Origin: Magnolia sinica
Lineage: Eukaryota > Streptophyta > Magnoliopsida > Magnoliales > Magnoliaceae
Assembly (NCBI RefSeq): GCF_029962835.1
Contig: NC_080574.1
Coordinates: 20,310,001 to 20,374,000 of the forward strand
Length of the DNA stretch: 64,000 nt
Reading direction: 5' to 3'
Below, piece by piece: positions 12,377-23,825 of this stretch. The translations under genes were made by a program, and so were the position numbers. Within the stretch, counting starts at the first letter, position 1; every line of letters starts with the position of its first letter. Below the pieces are notes generated by a model, which was given only the letters and a program-made list of their open reading frames with translations, did no database searches and was not told the DNA's origin.

Positions 12377-12902
12377 GGAAACGGATTGGCTACTCCCTCG
12401 GCACTGGCCAATGGCTGGTGGTCAATGCTATGTAGGCTCCACCATGATTTATTTGTTTCATCCATGCTGTCATTCTATTTTTAAAGATCATTTTAAAGTA
12501 TGAGTCCAAAAATTAGGTATATCCAAATTTCAAGTGGACCACGTTACATGAAACAGTGTTGAATGAGGGTCGACTATTTAAAAACATTTTTGGGCCATAA
12601 AAGTTTTGGATCAAGCTGATATTTGTTTTTTCTCTTCATTTGGGACTTTATGACCTAATCTATAGATTGGATGTCAAATAAACAGTATAGTGGGCCTTAG
12701 AAGGATTTTAACTGCGGATATCAAATCGCTATTGTTTTCATGTGGTGTGGTCCACATGAGATTTATATCCCTCTCGTTTTTGGGATCAACACACAAAATG
12801 ACATGTAAAAATGAATGAGCGGAATTGATGAAACGCATGCATCATGGTTGGCCTACGGAGCACCGACCACCAGCCACGGAGCCCGTGGCAAGGAAGTAGC
12901 CA
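12377..12902. mobile_element. TIR array element 8 (subfamily alpha)
   Basis: Begins GGAAACGGATTGGCTACTCC and ends 'gtggcaaggaagtagcca'. It lies 17 bp after element 7, has the same orientation, and resembles it along its whole length. Confidence 0.6.
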
Positions 12903-13412
12903 GGAAATCGGATCGCGTACTGGGTCACTCACAATGCTCTTATCATACTGAGTTTGAGCCCACTGTAAATTTATGTAGTTTATCCACACCTTTCATCCAT
13001 TTTTCCATCTAATTTTAAGCGTTGAGCCCAAAATTGAAGCTTATAAAATTCTCAAGTGGACCACACCACAGGAAAACAATAGTGATTGTGAGTAATGATT
13101 TTCACCATTGAAACCTTTCTAGGCACACAGTTATGTTTATTTTTCATCCAAACTGTTAATAAAATCAAAACAACATGGATGAAGGGAAAAAACAAATATA
13201 ATCTTGATCCAAAACTTCTGTGGCCTCTAAGAATTTTTCAACAGTATAAATTCAATTCACACTGTTTCCTGTGGTGTGGTCCATTTTAGGGTTGTTATGC
13301 TTCGGTTTTGAGCTAAGGCTCTAAAATCATCTTGTAAAGTAGATGGACAGACTGGATAAAATACATAAATCAATGTGGACCCCACAGGGTTACTCAGTAC
13401 GCAATCCGCTTC
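12903..13412. mobile_element. TIR array element 9 (subfamily delta)
   Basis: Begins GGAAATCGGATCGCGTACTG directly where element 8 stops, and ends 'actcagtacgcaatccgctt' then C. The interior core is reversed, as in element 4 ('aacatggatgaagggaaaa'). Confidence 0.6.
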
Positions 13413-14040
13413 AAGTAGCCAATCCGTTTCCGATTAGCTGGTGTACACACCACCAATCAAGCGGTGTCGGTACGTCTCGCGCGGAAACGAGCGCAGACGC
13501 TTCTCGAGCTCCTGAGACATAGCTGTCCTTGTGGCCGTTCATTAATACATATTTACATTGCCATTCCGCATCCGACTGGAATCGTCTACTGCACCACTTT
13601 TACGCTGTGCATGATACGCCATGGTGCAAGTTATTTTACATGTAAATCAACTCTGTTCATCAGGTGATAATGATTATTTTGACCGTACATATAAAAGATA
13701 ACTCAAATTTAAAACTCATATGGCCCACACCAATAGAAACAATATAAAATTTCTCTCAAAACCGACATGTTCACACTATTTAGCCGGACTGAGTTTTTAT
13801 CAGGCTGTTTCCTTTTTAACATTCTCTTTATCCAGGCGAATTACACTTGATTAAGGGTTTCGATGAAATATATAACACAATGGTGACCCCACACATATCT
13901 ATGGTTGGCATCCCATCCCCTGTGGTGTGGTCCATTTGAGAGACAGATCTAACTGAATTTTGGAATTAGGGACTAACATATTGGATAAAATCTGATCGAC
14001 GGAGTGGGTTTTACATATACAACATGGTGGGCCCTACAGC
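13413..14040. repeat. Further TIR fragments upstream of the PMT26-like gene
   Basis: A partial tip, 'gtagccaatccgtttccg', at about 13415 looks like another array member without a partner end. GTGGGCCC-family fragments follow at about 13690-14035, closing with 'catggtgggccctaca'. No gene seen. Confidence 0.45.
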
Positions 14041-14333
14041 GTAAAGCAGCTGTTGCCTAGGATTCCAGTCCTTGTTGGTCGGTGTGTCGTGTCCATTGTT
14101 AGAAAGAGAGCTGTGTGCACTGCGGCTTCTCCCTGACCTTCGCTCATATTCCGGCCTTCTTGTGGCCACCTCTTTCTCTCTCAATAATAAAATATTCAGA
14201 AAAGGAAAACTCAAACCTTACCATTTATATATCTCTCTTTCCTCAAATTCTCGGAATCTCTGATCGTGAGGAAAGGAGGAAAACAAAATCTCGGCTTTTT
14301 TGCAGATCTGCTCCGATCTCCATTTCAAGAAAG
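14041..14333 (+). promoter_or_regulatory. Promoter and untranslated first exon of the PMT26-like gene (predicted)
   Basis: A pyrimidine-rich stretch (ctctctttcctc) leads to a good splice donor AAG|GTGAGA at 14333/14334. A leader exon ending here would join an acceptor ttttcag at 15718, leaving 34 nt of leader before the ATG at 15753. The TATATAT-like sequence near 14225 could place transcription start at about 14250. This is inferred from splice signals only. Confidence 0.4.
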
Positions 14334-15718
14334 GTGAGAGCTTCTCGCGATCTGCTCTCCCTCACCGTTTCTTCGCTTTTAATGCTAATCCAATGTAGTT
14401 TCTGTGAAATTCTCAGCAGTCGATTTGCCACACTCTCTCTCTTTTTTCGCGTTTCAACTGGATTTTTCCTTTCTGCGAAATACATTCAAATCTGCAGTGT
14501 TTCTAAGCCGTTGGTTTGGTTTCTGTTCTGAATCTTCGATTTTTTGGTTGAAAACGACAGATCTCTGTTTTTTTTTTTTTTTTTTTTCATATGATGTGGT
14601 ATGAATTTAATGCGAATTTTTCGTTTTTCCTTTTCTCTATCTTGAAAAGTCTTGGCACGTTTCTATCTCCCTTGCCGAAAGATGATAGAATTTAATGCGG
14701 CGATCTACTTCTTGATTTTACTGTTGTTGCTTTCCTTCTTTGAAATTTCTGTTGATCTTGAGGTAAATGGTTGAAATTTGATTTTCTTTAGTAGTTTTCT
14801 GATATTTACAGCGCCTGCTTTTTGACACCTGCAACCCTACAAATAAATTGCAATGACATGCTTGCTCTTTATCAAAAGAGAAGGGGGTGTCTTTTTATAT
14901 GAAGGGTAAAAAAATCAGGAAATGTAAAACTCTAAATATCAGCCCCCTGTATTATTCTGTTTTTTTTTTTTTTTCCACGGTCGGGATCTATTGATTTTGT
15001 CTGGTTCTTTTCTTTATTTCCTTTATAAAAAATAATAATAATAATAATAATAAAGCTTGTGTGATAATGGTCTGTGTTCGCCACCATCTTCAAAACGATG
15101 GCAACCCATATACCATACTAGTGACTTCCATGCTGGTAGATCTGGAATGTTCACATTGGGGGTCATATTGTGGATGGAGGAGCATTAGCCCGAAAAATCA
15201 CGCTAATCTCGGATTTTTCTAAGCAACCAGCTATTGGCCATCAAATGGACAGTTCAAAAGAAATTAGTCATCGGTCAAGGTTCGACAGGCAAAGATGGTT
15301 ACATACAGTTGGTTTGATTTTTAATCTTTCTTGCATCCATGAGGAAGCACATGGTTTGTACAGTGTGGATCGGAATACGCTATGCAACGTGTACAGTGGA
15401 TGAGTTGCCCCCATTTAGTAAATGATGGTGAATCCACGCCATAGCGCAATGCTGTTTAGTTTGATTTTTTTTTTTTTTTGGTTTATTTTATGTTCAGTAG
15501 TTCCGGTAGATCTTCTGCTTGCATTCGTAGGTTTTACTAATGCTGGTAACTGATCAGTGTGAATGTTTGTTTAGTACTTGAGAAAATTCCATGCTTTCAC
15601 AGCTTGTTTATGCTTTGTTCTCAAGTCTTAGAGTGTAGTTGTGATACATCCAAGATTGAGATGACAACATGGGGGATGCTTTGGGGTTGATTTGATTTTC
15701 TCTTTGTTATCTTTTCAG
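14334..15718 (+). other. Predicted 5'-leader intron of the PMT26-like gene
   Basis: About 1.4 kb of T-rich DNA between a GTGAGA donor and a ttttcag acceptor. It contains poly-T runs near 14570, 14960 and 15465, and an (AAT)n microsatellite at about 15030-15054. No open reading frame of interest. Long first introns in the leader are common in plant genes and can raise expression. Confidence 0.4.
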
Positions 15719-15752
15719 AATCATATTTTGAGGTCATTTTATATGTACAAAA

Positions 15753-17952
15753 ATGGTGACCACCAGATACCAAAGAATAGATGGTAGGAGATCGTCGCCA
15801 TCATATTGTTCAACAGTAACCCTTGTTGTGTTCGTGGCGCTCTGCTTGGTTGGGGTATGGATGATGACATCATCAGCCATTGTTCCCGTTCAAAATGTGG
15901 AGATACCTCCAGAGGAGACCCAAACTGATGTGAATGCACAAGTGGCGGTCGAGAGCATACCTCAGGGTGTTGAGGGTGGTTTGGGAGATGCGTCTCAAGA
16001 TGTGAAGGGAGGAGATGCTGCTACTGACACTGTCATTCATCAGGATGAAACCAATTTCGAAGTAAATCAAAACCAAAATCTAAATGAGAAAGCGAATGAA
16101 AATACAGGCGAGGAAATCAAGGAAGAGAACATCAGGAAGGAGGGCGAAGATACAAAGAATGGGTCAGATGATACACCTATAGTGGAAACAAGAAATGATG
16201 GGGATGGTAGGAATGACAATGGAGAATCTAATACGGAAGGTGGAGGGGTCAATTCTGAAGGCAAAGAAGCAAATACAGAAGGTGGAGAGGTAAATTCAGA
16301 AGGCAAAGTAACAAATACAGAAGCTGGAGAGAGGAGTTCTGAAGGCAAAGAAAGAAGTATAGAAGGCGGAGAGGTGAATTCAGAAGGCAAAGGAACCAAT
16401 ACAGAAGGCAAAGAGGTGAGTTCGGAAGGTAAAGAAACAAATACAGAAGGTGTAGAGGTGAATTCGGAAGGCACAAAAACAGGTACAGAAGTTGGAGAGG
16501 TGAATTCAGAAGGCAAAGGGACCAATACAGAAGACAGAGGGGTGAGTTCGGAAGGTAAAGATACAAATACCGAAAGTGTAGAGGTGAATTCGGAAGGCAC
16601 AAAAACAAGTACAGAAATTGGAGAGGTGAATTCAGAAGGCAAAGAAACAAATATGGGAGGTGCAGAAACAAATGAGAATGGACAGGCTGAAAGTCAGGAA
16701 GAGAAATCTGAAGGTGAAAAGAAATTTGGAGAAAACAATGATGGTGGACTGCATGATGGTCAGGAAAAGGAATCTCAGGGTGAGAAGAAATCAGAATTGG
16801 AGGAGAGCTCAGGCAAAAAAGTGCAAGGTCAAATAGAGGAGGTGGAACAAAATCAAGGGAAAGAAGAACAAAATTATGGTGATAGCAAGTCAGGCAACCA
16901 GTCGACGGTTGAGGTGTTTCCTGATGCGTCCCAGTCTGAGCTTTTGAATGAGACTAATACTCAAAACAGTGCATTCTCGACACAAGCTGTACAGTCAGAG
17001 AAAGAAAAGGAAGTACAGGAGTCTTCTTCATCCGAGGGCCAAACCATAAATGAGAAATCTGCAGCCAAAGGGGATGACTATGGGTATAGATGGAAACTTT
17101 GTAATGTCACTACTGGGGCAGATTACATCCCCTGCCTTGACAATGAGAAAGCTATCAAAATGCTCCGGAGTACTAAGCACTATGAACATCGAGAGAGGCA
17201 CTGCCCAGAAGAAGCCCCAACCTGCCTTGTTCCCCTTCCTGAAGGATACCGACAGCCAATTCTGTGGCCCAGCAGCAGAGATAAGGTATACAAGCATTCA
17301 CATCTAAACGTGAAACCATCAGTTGCTTCCTTATTAACGATGGCCTTATTATTGTGTCCCTGTTGTAGATATGGTACTTCAATGTTCCTCACACCCAGCT
17401 GGCAGCGATAAAGGGGCACCAAAATTGGGTGAAAGTTAGCGGGGAGTTCCTCACCTTTCCTGGTGGTGGAACTCAGTTTAAGCATGGTGCTACACGTTAT
17501 ATTGATTTCATCCAGGAGGTGATTACCTTTAACCTTTTATTCCTTGGTTCCATGGATTTCTTATCTATCACACAAGTACCCACGCACCCATACAAGTGCA
17601 CATGCACTCACCCAAGCACTCGTATTCGCACCGCCACAAACACCCACCCACACGCAAACATGCATTTTGTTCGTTATTGGTGTTACTTGGACCTTCTACC
17701 TGCATATGCTGCAAAAGATAACACCTACCACTGTTTGTGCTTAATCATGTATATTTCAAAACATAAATGGAAGTAGAGCTGGACACCTAGATGATCCGAG
17801 CTGAACTGTGCCAAGCTTGACTCAGTTTGGCCAGCAGCTTACCTCAGCTTAAATTCGGCTTGGCTTGGCTCGGTCCTCGAGCCGCACTGGCCAGCTCGGG
17901 TCGGGTTGGTCAGCAGCTCGGCCGAGTTCGAGTTCGAGCTTTTGAGTCGAGG

Positions 17953-18021
<69 letters not shown>

Positions 18022-20629
18022 GCCAAGTCAAGCCGAGCCAAACTGCGTCGAGTTGGGGCTGAGTTTTGAGTCGAGTCAAGCTCGGGCCAGCTCAAGCTCA
18101 GCTCAAAAATTTTTTGAGCTCAATTAAACAGCTCGGCTCGGCCTGAACTCAGCTCTCGAGCTGAGCCAAGTCGAGCTTATCCGAGCCCAGTCAAACAAGC
18201 TAACTGAGCTAACACGGTTCATGTCCAGCTCTAAATGGAAGATCTCTGTTTTCTGAAATGGGGTAGCATCTATGAACAGAAGATAAATATATAGTCTTGC
18301 ATGCATAAATGCAATAAAGATAGGGTATTACTACATCATAACTGCTTGGTTATGTGAATAAACTGCAATATTAAGGTATTGATCAAACAGATTATCTGGC
18401 ACCTTAGTGTCTTGTCACCAAAAGAAACTCATTGCAAATTGTCCCCGTCCTTGTTTTCTTTGTAGAGTTTCTTTGCCAATTCAAGCATTGGGCTGCCTAA
18501 CTAACTTCAAGAGTTGGTGGAATTCCAGCTGTCATTTTATTCTTCAATAAAACTATTATGTCTAACATTGATATATGGTGTAATTTTGCTGCAGACTATG
18601 CCTGATATAGCTTGGGGGCAACGAAGTCGTGTGGTATTGGATGTTGGGTGTGGTGTGGCCAGTTTTGGAGGCTATCTATTTGAAAAAGACGTTCTTACCC
18701 TGTCATTTGCGCCCAAGGACGAGCATGAAGCGCAAGTGCAATTTGCCCTTGAAAGGGGAATCCCAGCTATATCTGCAGTAATGGGCACCCAGAGACTGCC
18801 AGTTCCTGGCAAGGTCTTTGATATTGTTCATTGTGCTCGTTGCAGGGTCCCCTGGCACATTGAAGGTATTACCCATGTAACAATTTCTTTGTTCTTATCT
18901 CTTATAACATGTTGAAGCCCAAAGTATTTGTTCTGGAAATTTATAATAAGGTCGAACTTGCAGGCGGTATGCTTCTCTTAGAGCTGAATCGCGTGCTGCG
19001 TCCTGGGGGATTTTTTGTTTGGTCTGCTACTCCAGTTTACAGGAAGTCAGAGGAGGACCGTGAGATCTGGAATGGTAGGAGTGCTTCTTTGGCTAATCTG
19101 AGCATGCATGTGTGTGAAATTTATTGCAGATCAAAGCTTAAACTTCCTTTTTGTTTTTGGCAATTATGGCAGCCATGACTGAACTGACAAAATCCATGTG
19201 CTGGGATCTGATGCAAGTTAAAAGGGAGAGAGTGAATGAAATTGGTGCAGCAGTATTTAGGAAGCCCTCCTCCAACGTTTGCTATGAGAGCAGAGCAGAA
19301 AATAAGCCTCCACTCTGCGACGAGAATCTCGATCCAAATGCAGCCTGGTACCTTTTCTGTTAGTCAACTAATTGGATTGATTAATTGGGTTGGAGGATGA
19401 GGAACTTGCTCTAAAATATGTCTGTTTGTATGCAGGAATGTACCATTGCAGGCATGCATGCACCGACTGCCAGTTGGTGCAGGAGAGCGTGGCTCGCAAT
19501 GGCCAGAGCAATGGCCAGTAAGATTGGAGAAAACCCCATATTGGCTAAATGATTCTCAGGTTGGTGTTTATGGAAAACCAGCTCCCGAGGACTTCACGGT
19601 GGATTCTGAGCACTGGAAAAATGTTGTGAGCAAAGTATACCTTAACGGGATGGGAATTGACTGGTCTTCAGTGAGGAATATCATGGACATGAGAGCTGTC
19701 TATGGAGGGTAAGCACTGTTAGGATTGGATAGATACACACCGAAGATTATGTTAGATCCTAGATTATCTCCTAAGAAGTGCTGAGCAGAGTACTTGTGTC
19801 TTTCTTTCTATTACTGTCGATTGTGTTAGAAACGCCAGTTATAAATCCTAATCATGCTTTCACATGTTCTTGTTCTTTGCAGTTTTGCTGCGGCTCTGAG
19901 AGATTTAAAGGTCTGGGTCATGAATATTGTTCCAGTTAACTCACCGGACACACTTCCCATTATTTATGAGCGGGGTCTGTTTGGGATGTACCACGACTGG
20001 TGTGAATCCTTCAGTACCTATCCTAGATCATACGACCTTCTCCATGCAGATCACCTCTTCTCCAAACTCCAAAAGAGGTTCGCCATGTACAAATGCTTAT
20101 CGTTGCACAAAGGGTGTGAAGACTTGCCTAGCAAAGTTTTCCTCGCAGTCAATTGAGTTTTTATGACTTGTCCGGATGCAGTATGGCAATGACAAGAAGA
20201 GATGGCTAAATTACAATTAAACCTTGGTTTTTTTGTCCAGGGATAAGGCTAGTAATTGTAAACATGTTCTAAATAAAGTAGTCACCAAGTGGTCGTTCCT
20301 CTTCAGCAATTTAATTATTGCAATTCAGCCAGATAGTGCATCCAAACCCTGCGTAGGGCCGTGGTGTGGGTGAACACTGATAATAATTTGGGCAATTTGT
20401 TTCATGGTGCAGGTGCAACTTAGTGGCTGTGATTGCAGAAGTCGATCGGATACTGAGACCAGAAGGGAAGTTGATTGTGCGTGACAAAGTGGAAACCATA
20501 GCCGTGGTGGAAAACATGGTGAGATCTCTGCGGTGGGAGATCCGGATGACTTTCACCAAGAACGATGAGGGATTGCTATGTGTGCAGAAGACCAGGTGGC
20601 GCCCGCAAGAGGTGGAGACAGACAGGTAG
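15753..20629 (+). CDS. PMT26: PMT26-like probable methyltransferase (Golgi type II membrane protein)
   Basis: Eight coding exons are predicted: 15753-17285, 17369-17518, 18595-18865, 18964-19074, 19173-19347, 19436-19708, 19883-20077 and 20413-20629. All have GT-AG borders and consistent phase, and together give 974 residues. A short cytosolic tail ([16 protein letters not shown]) precedes one membrane segment at about residues 20-41. Residues 45-440 form an acidic stem that includes ten 14-residue repeats (160-299). The conserved methyltransferase region starts near residue 443 ([18 protein letters not shown]). It holds the SAM-binding motif [14 protein letters not shown] near 574-586, the CARCRVPWH segment, [12 protein letters not shown] and the C-terminal [11 protein letters not shown]. 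The N-terminus closely resembles Arabidopsis PMT26. The family (QUASIMODO2/PMT) is thought to methylate wall polysaccharides such as homogalacturonan in the Golgi; the exact substrate is inferred. The protein is longer than usual because of the stem. Confidence 0.93.
16230..16649 (+). repeat. Coding minisatellite, ten 42-nt units in the PMT26-like gene
   Basis: Residues 160-299 consist of ten consecutive 14-residue units with consensus NTEGxEVNSEGKxT. Units 5-7 and 8-10 look like copies of one three-unit block (126 nt), because the order GKxT, GTKT, GKxT and the V/I changes recur. The complementary strand also lacks stops over this stretch, a composition effect rather than a gene. Confidence 0.9.
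17570..17665 (+). repeat. Degenerate CACA/CACC-rich microsatellite in intron 2
   Basis: Repeated short C/A-rich blocks such as 'acccacgcacccatacaag' just after exon 2 of the PMT26-like gene. Only the composition is noted; no function is evident. Confidence 0.5.
17774..18233. mobile_element. Non-autonomous hAT element in intron 2 of the PMT26-like gene
   Basis: The ends are TAGAGCTGGACA and TGTCCAGCTCTA, a perfect 12-bp inverted repeat. They are flanked by a perfect 8-bp target duplication AATGGAAG (17766-17773 and 18234-18241). The arms are GAGCTCGGCT-type simple motifs, and the centre is an uninterrupted (AT)n run at about 17953-18018. It resembles the hAT element at 6125-6740 in composition but has a different tip. 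It lies wholly within the 17519-18594 intron. Confidence 0.9.
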
Positions 20630-21500
20630 TCACTGGCTTAGCTATCGCTGCATCATCCCGATACTGGCACCGAGATTAGGTTTCTTTGCTGCTTTTCTTC
20701 TGGTCTTGTGTAATCTTTATTGTCAGCCCTGTTGTATTTCCACACCTGCCAATGTATCATTTTTCTGTTGCTGCGGGCTTCTTTTCGTCCTTCCCATCCT
20801 CTCTTGTTTTTTATCCGTTCCTTCTTCAGAATTTTCTTCATCTTTTTTGTTTTTTCTTTTTTCATCTCTTTTCTCTGGGATGGGAGGAGGCCTGAGTTTT
20901 GTTGATTGTAAATCATATTCTTAGATTATAATGGAAATCTAGCAATTCATCCAACCATAAAATCCAGACGGGCAAATGTTGTTCGTTACTTGTGATGGTG
21001 TGCGATATTGAAGGCATAAAACTCTTTTACAGTTGGAGCAGCTTTAAGGTGGAGGAATGATGTTATATGTGTGGCCAAATGCAATTTGCTCTGAATTACG
21101 GTGGGACCCAATCATATATGGTTTCGATTGTGTATTCTACGTACGTTTTAACTGGAATAAACTGTTGACGTTATTCTCATTTCAGGTTGTTCGTTCTCCT
21201 TGGTGACACCCCCCCCCCCCCCCCAAGATAAAAATAAACAAAAAGTTCGCCTTAGATTTCTCTCTTTCTTTCGTTCACTTTTAATTAGGCAAATGACTAG
21301 GCGTTAGTGGTGGCTGTGAGGTGAGTTTGTTTTGGTGGGATTATCAGATCTCTTATGCGGTTGATCTCTCTAGAGAAGAAACGAGCAGCAGAAGCTGAGG
21401 GTGTTCTTTTTGTAGAATGCAAAATGAAAAGCTTAAAAACACTTGTACAACGTCAAATACCATGGAATTGACTGTTTGGACAGTGGAAAAAAGGAATGAA
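20630..21500 (+). other. 3' region of the PMT26-like gene and spacer
   Basis: T-rich DNA follows the stop codon at 20627-20629 and probably holds the 3' UTR; a single polyadenylation site cannot be chosen. A run of 16 C residues lies at 21209-21224. No further gene was found. Confidence 0.4.
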
Positions 21501-22680
21501 ATGGAAATTCCAATGATTTTATTAGCCATCCGGTGGAGCCCATCGTGTTGGGTCCAACCTGTTATGTGCTGGTGCATCAGGACCCTATAATCCATGTAAG
21601 ATTATCGACTGTTGCAAGCGTTGATGAACAGCACGGATCACATGCCTGAGTAGCTCCACCTTCCCCGATACATTCACACGGGTAAATCCGAACCGTTGTT
21701 TGTACTTCGGAGCCAAATCAAACATATGAATGGACGGGCCTCCACACAAGAGCCGAGATTGAACACGTCTGCAAGACCTAGTCCATTCATCAAGTAGGTC
21801 ACACCGCACGCCCTCCCCCAAAAATCAGTCCGTCTCATTCATTCGCCGGCTACTCCGGTAGAAGAAAATCCAACGGTTAGAAAATGAGGACCAACGGCCT
21901 ACATTGTGAATTACCAGATGAGTGGAATACTGACTTCTGCACTGGGGTAGGCTCAGGACGCGAAATTCCTAGAACAGCTGTTGTGGGGAGCCCGCACAAC
22001 CCAAAAAATCTGTCAGGTGTGAGACATCCCCTCCGTCCGTCATTTGCACCATCTTTAAGATGGTAAGGCTAATCTAAAATTCAAGTGAACCTCACCACAG
22101 GGAAAAGTGGTCATGGAGACGGTTGCCATTGAAATCTTCTTTGGGCCAGGATCATATTTAGTTTTTCCATTAATCCTGGTTGGACTCACCTTATGAATGA
22201 CCTGGATGGAATATAACTATACGGTGGGCTCCACGAAAGTTCCAATTGCTGGCGTCCCCATCCCTACTCTTCCTTCCCTGTGGTGTGGCCCACATGAGTT
22301 TCTGGTTGGCCCGATTTTTGGCGGTCAGTCCTAACACGAGTCGGCCCAAAAGATAGATAGAGTGGATGCCCCACACACACATCAAGGTGGGCCCCGCAGC
22401 TTCTTTTTTTTTTTTTTGCACGGGCGATTAGGGTCCGTTCCGGCTGATGAATGAGCATACGTGATTACGTGTAAGGCGAAACCAATCCGTCCATCTGAAG
22501 CAAGCAGTCCTCGACTCAAACAGGGGATTCCTTTCCGTGGCTTCTATTGGTCCACGTCAGCGCTGATGATATCAGCTGACATCAGTTGCGATAATGTAAA
22601 GAAAATAAAAATAAAAAAATGGAAACACAACCGTCTTTCTAAATGGGAAAGAAAAGTATTTTCCTCTTTCAAGTGCATTG
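21500..22680. repeat. GTGGGCCC-family fragments
   Basis: Fragments occur at about 21530-21640, 21960-22080 and 22100-22400, the last ending 'aggtgggccccgcagc'. No gene; open frames here follow repeat sequence. Confidence 0.45.
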
Positions 22681-22689
22681 GCCCAATTT

Positions 22690-23093
22690 TCTCCGGACCC
22701 ACCATGCTGTATGTGTTAGATCCACACCGTCCATCCATTTTTCAAGATCCTTCAAGTGCATTGGCCCAAAAACGAGGCAGATCCAAAGCTCAAGTTGACC
22801 TCACGGCAGGAAGCAGTGGGGATTGACTATAGTAAACCTTTCAATCGGCCACCATGATGTTTATTTGCCATCTAACCTGTTAATTATGTCATACAGACTT
22901 GATGACATAAAAACACAAATATCAGCTTGATCCGAGCCTTCCGTGGCCCTGAGAAGTTTTCAATTCCCACGGTTTACTGTGGTGTGGTCCACCTGAGATT
23001 TAGATCTGCCTCATTTTAAGTTTCATAAATAACATGATCTCGAAAAATGAATGGATGGTGTGGATCTAACACATGCATCATGGTGGGGCCCAC
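22690..23093. mobile_element. GTGGGCCC-family TIR element, good copy
   Basis: The left arm 'gacccaccatgctgtatgtg' continues with 'ttagatccacaccgtccatc'. The right arm 'aatggatggtgtggatctaa' leads to 'catcatggtggggccc'. The arms pair over at least 60 bp. The interior has the family core in reverse ('aacctgttaattatgtcata'). No coding capacity. Target duplication not recognised. Confidence 0.6.
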
Positions 23094-23175
23094 CAAAATT
23101 ACACGTCTTCTCTCCAGAATTGGAATTCCTAGTGCACAACACAGGGACGGGATGTTTTTAACTAATTGGATTTCC

Positions 23176-23587
23176 GTGGGTCCCACCATGATGCATGTAT
23201 AAGATCCACTCCATCCGTCCATTTTTCTAAATCAATTCATGGCACGAGCCCAAAAACAGCCAAACACAAAGCTCAAGTGTAACATAACAGGGTAAACAGT
23301 GGCAATTCCAGGCCTACCGTTGAAAACTTCGTGAGGCTTAGGATCAAGCTTATATTTGTGTTTTCCCTTCATCCATGTTTGTGTGAGCTAATGAACAGGT
23401 TAGATAGAAAACAAACATTATGGTGGGCCATAAGAAGGTTTCAACGGTAATAATTCAATCCCAACTACTTCCTGCTGTGTGGTCCAGTTGATCTTTGGAT
23501 CTGCCTCATTTTTGGACCAACTCCCTAAACAGATCTTAAAACATTGATGAGCGGTGTGGATCTAGCACATACATCATGGTGAGTTCC
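23176..23587. mobile_element. GTGGGCCC-family TIR element, good copy
   Basis: The left arm begins 'gtgggtcccaccatgatgca' and the right arm ends 'agcacatacatcatggtgag'. The interior core is in forward orientation ('catccatgtttgtgtgagct'). The element ends about 240 bp before the NF-YB start codon, within its likely promoter. Confidence 0.6.
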
Positions 23588-23825
23588 AAAAAAGATCCAC
23601 ACGACTCATTCAAGAAAGCATAAACGGACACAACAGTCTACGTGTCAGTTTCCCATGGGCCCACTCGGGTAACCGCTCCACTGACGGAGCGGGTCCGAGG
23701 GTGAGAATCAACTGGGTCTAAACCTCTCCCCATCTCCACTTTTCTCTCCTCAACCCCTTTTATCTTGCCTCTTCCCAAACAATAAAATCCACCACATTGA
23801 AAAGATTTAGAGACAGACTCAGACA
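23588..23825 (+). promoter_or_regulatory. Likely core promoter and leader of the NF-YB gene
   Basis: About 240 bp with a pyrimidine-rich block 'cttttctctcctcaacccc' and a weak TATA-like 'ttttatc' near 23758, followed by 'caaacaataaaatcc'. No start site can be fixed from sequence alone. Confidence 0.3.

Noticed and set aside
16067-16671. Long open frames on the minus strand across the PMT26-like repeat region
   Set aside because: They mirror the 42-nt repeat. Low-complexity codon content keeps the complement open, and there is no independent support.
17827-18127. Several frames encoding YIYIYI runs
   Set aside because: Products of the (AT)n core of the hAT element in an intron.
21209-21224. 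Poly-C run as a functional motif
   Set aside because: A homopolymer of 16 C is more likely slippage or a sequencing artefact; no context supports a function.
22461-22826. A 121-codon open frame
   Set aside because: It runs through a GTGGGCCC-family element and has no conserved protein features.
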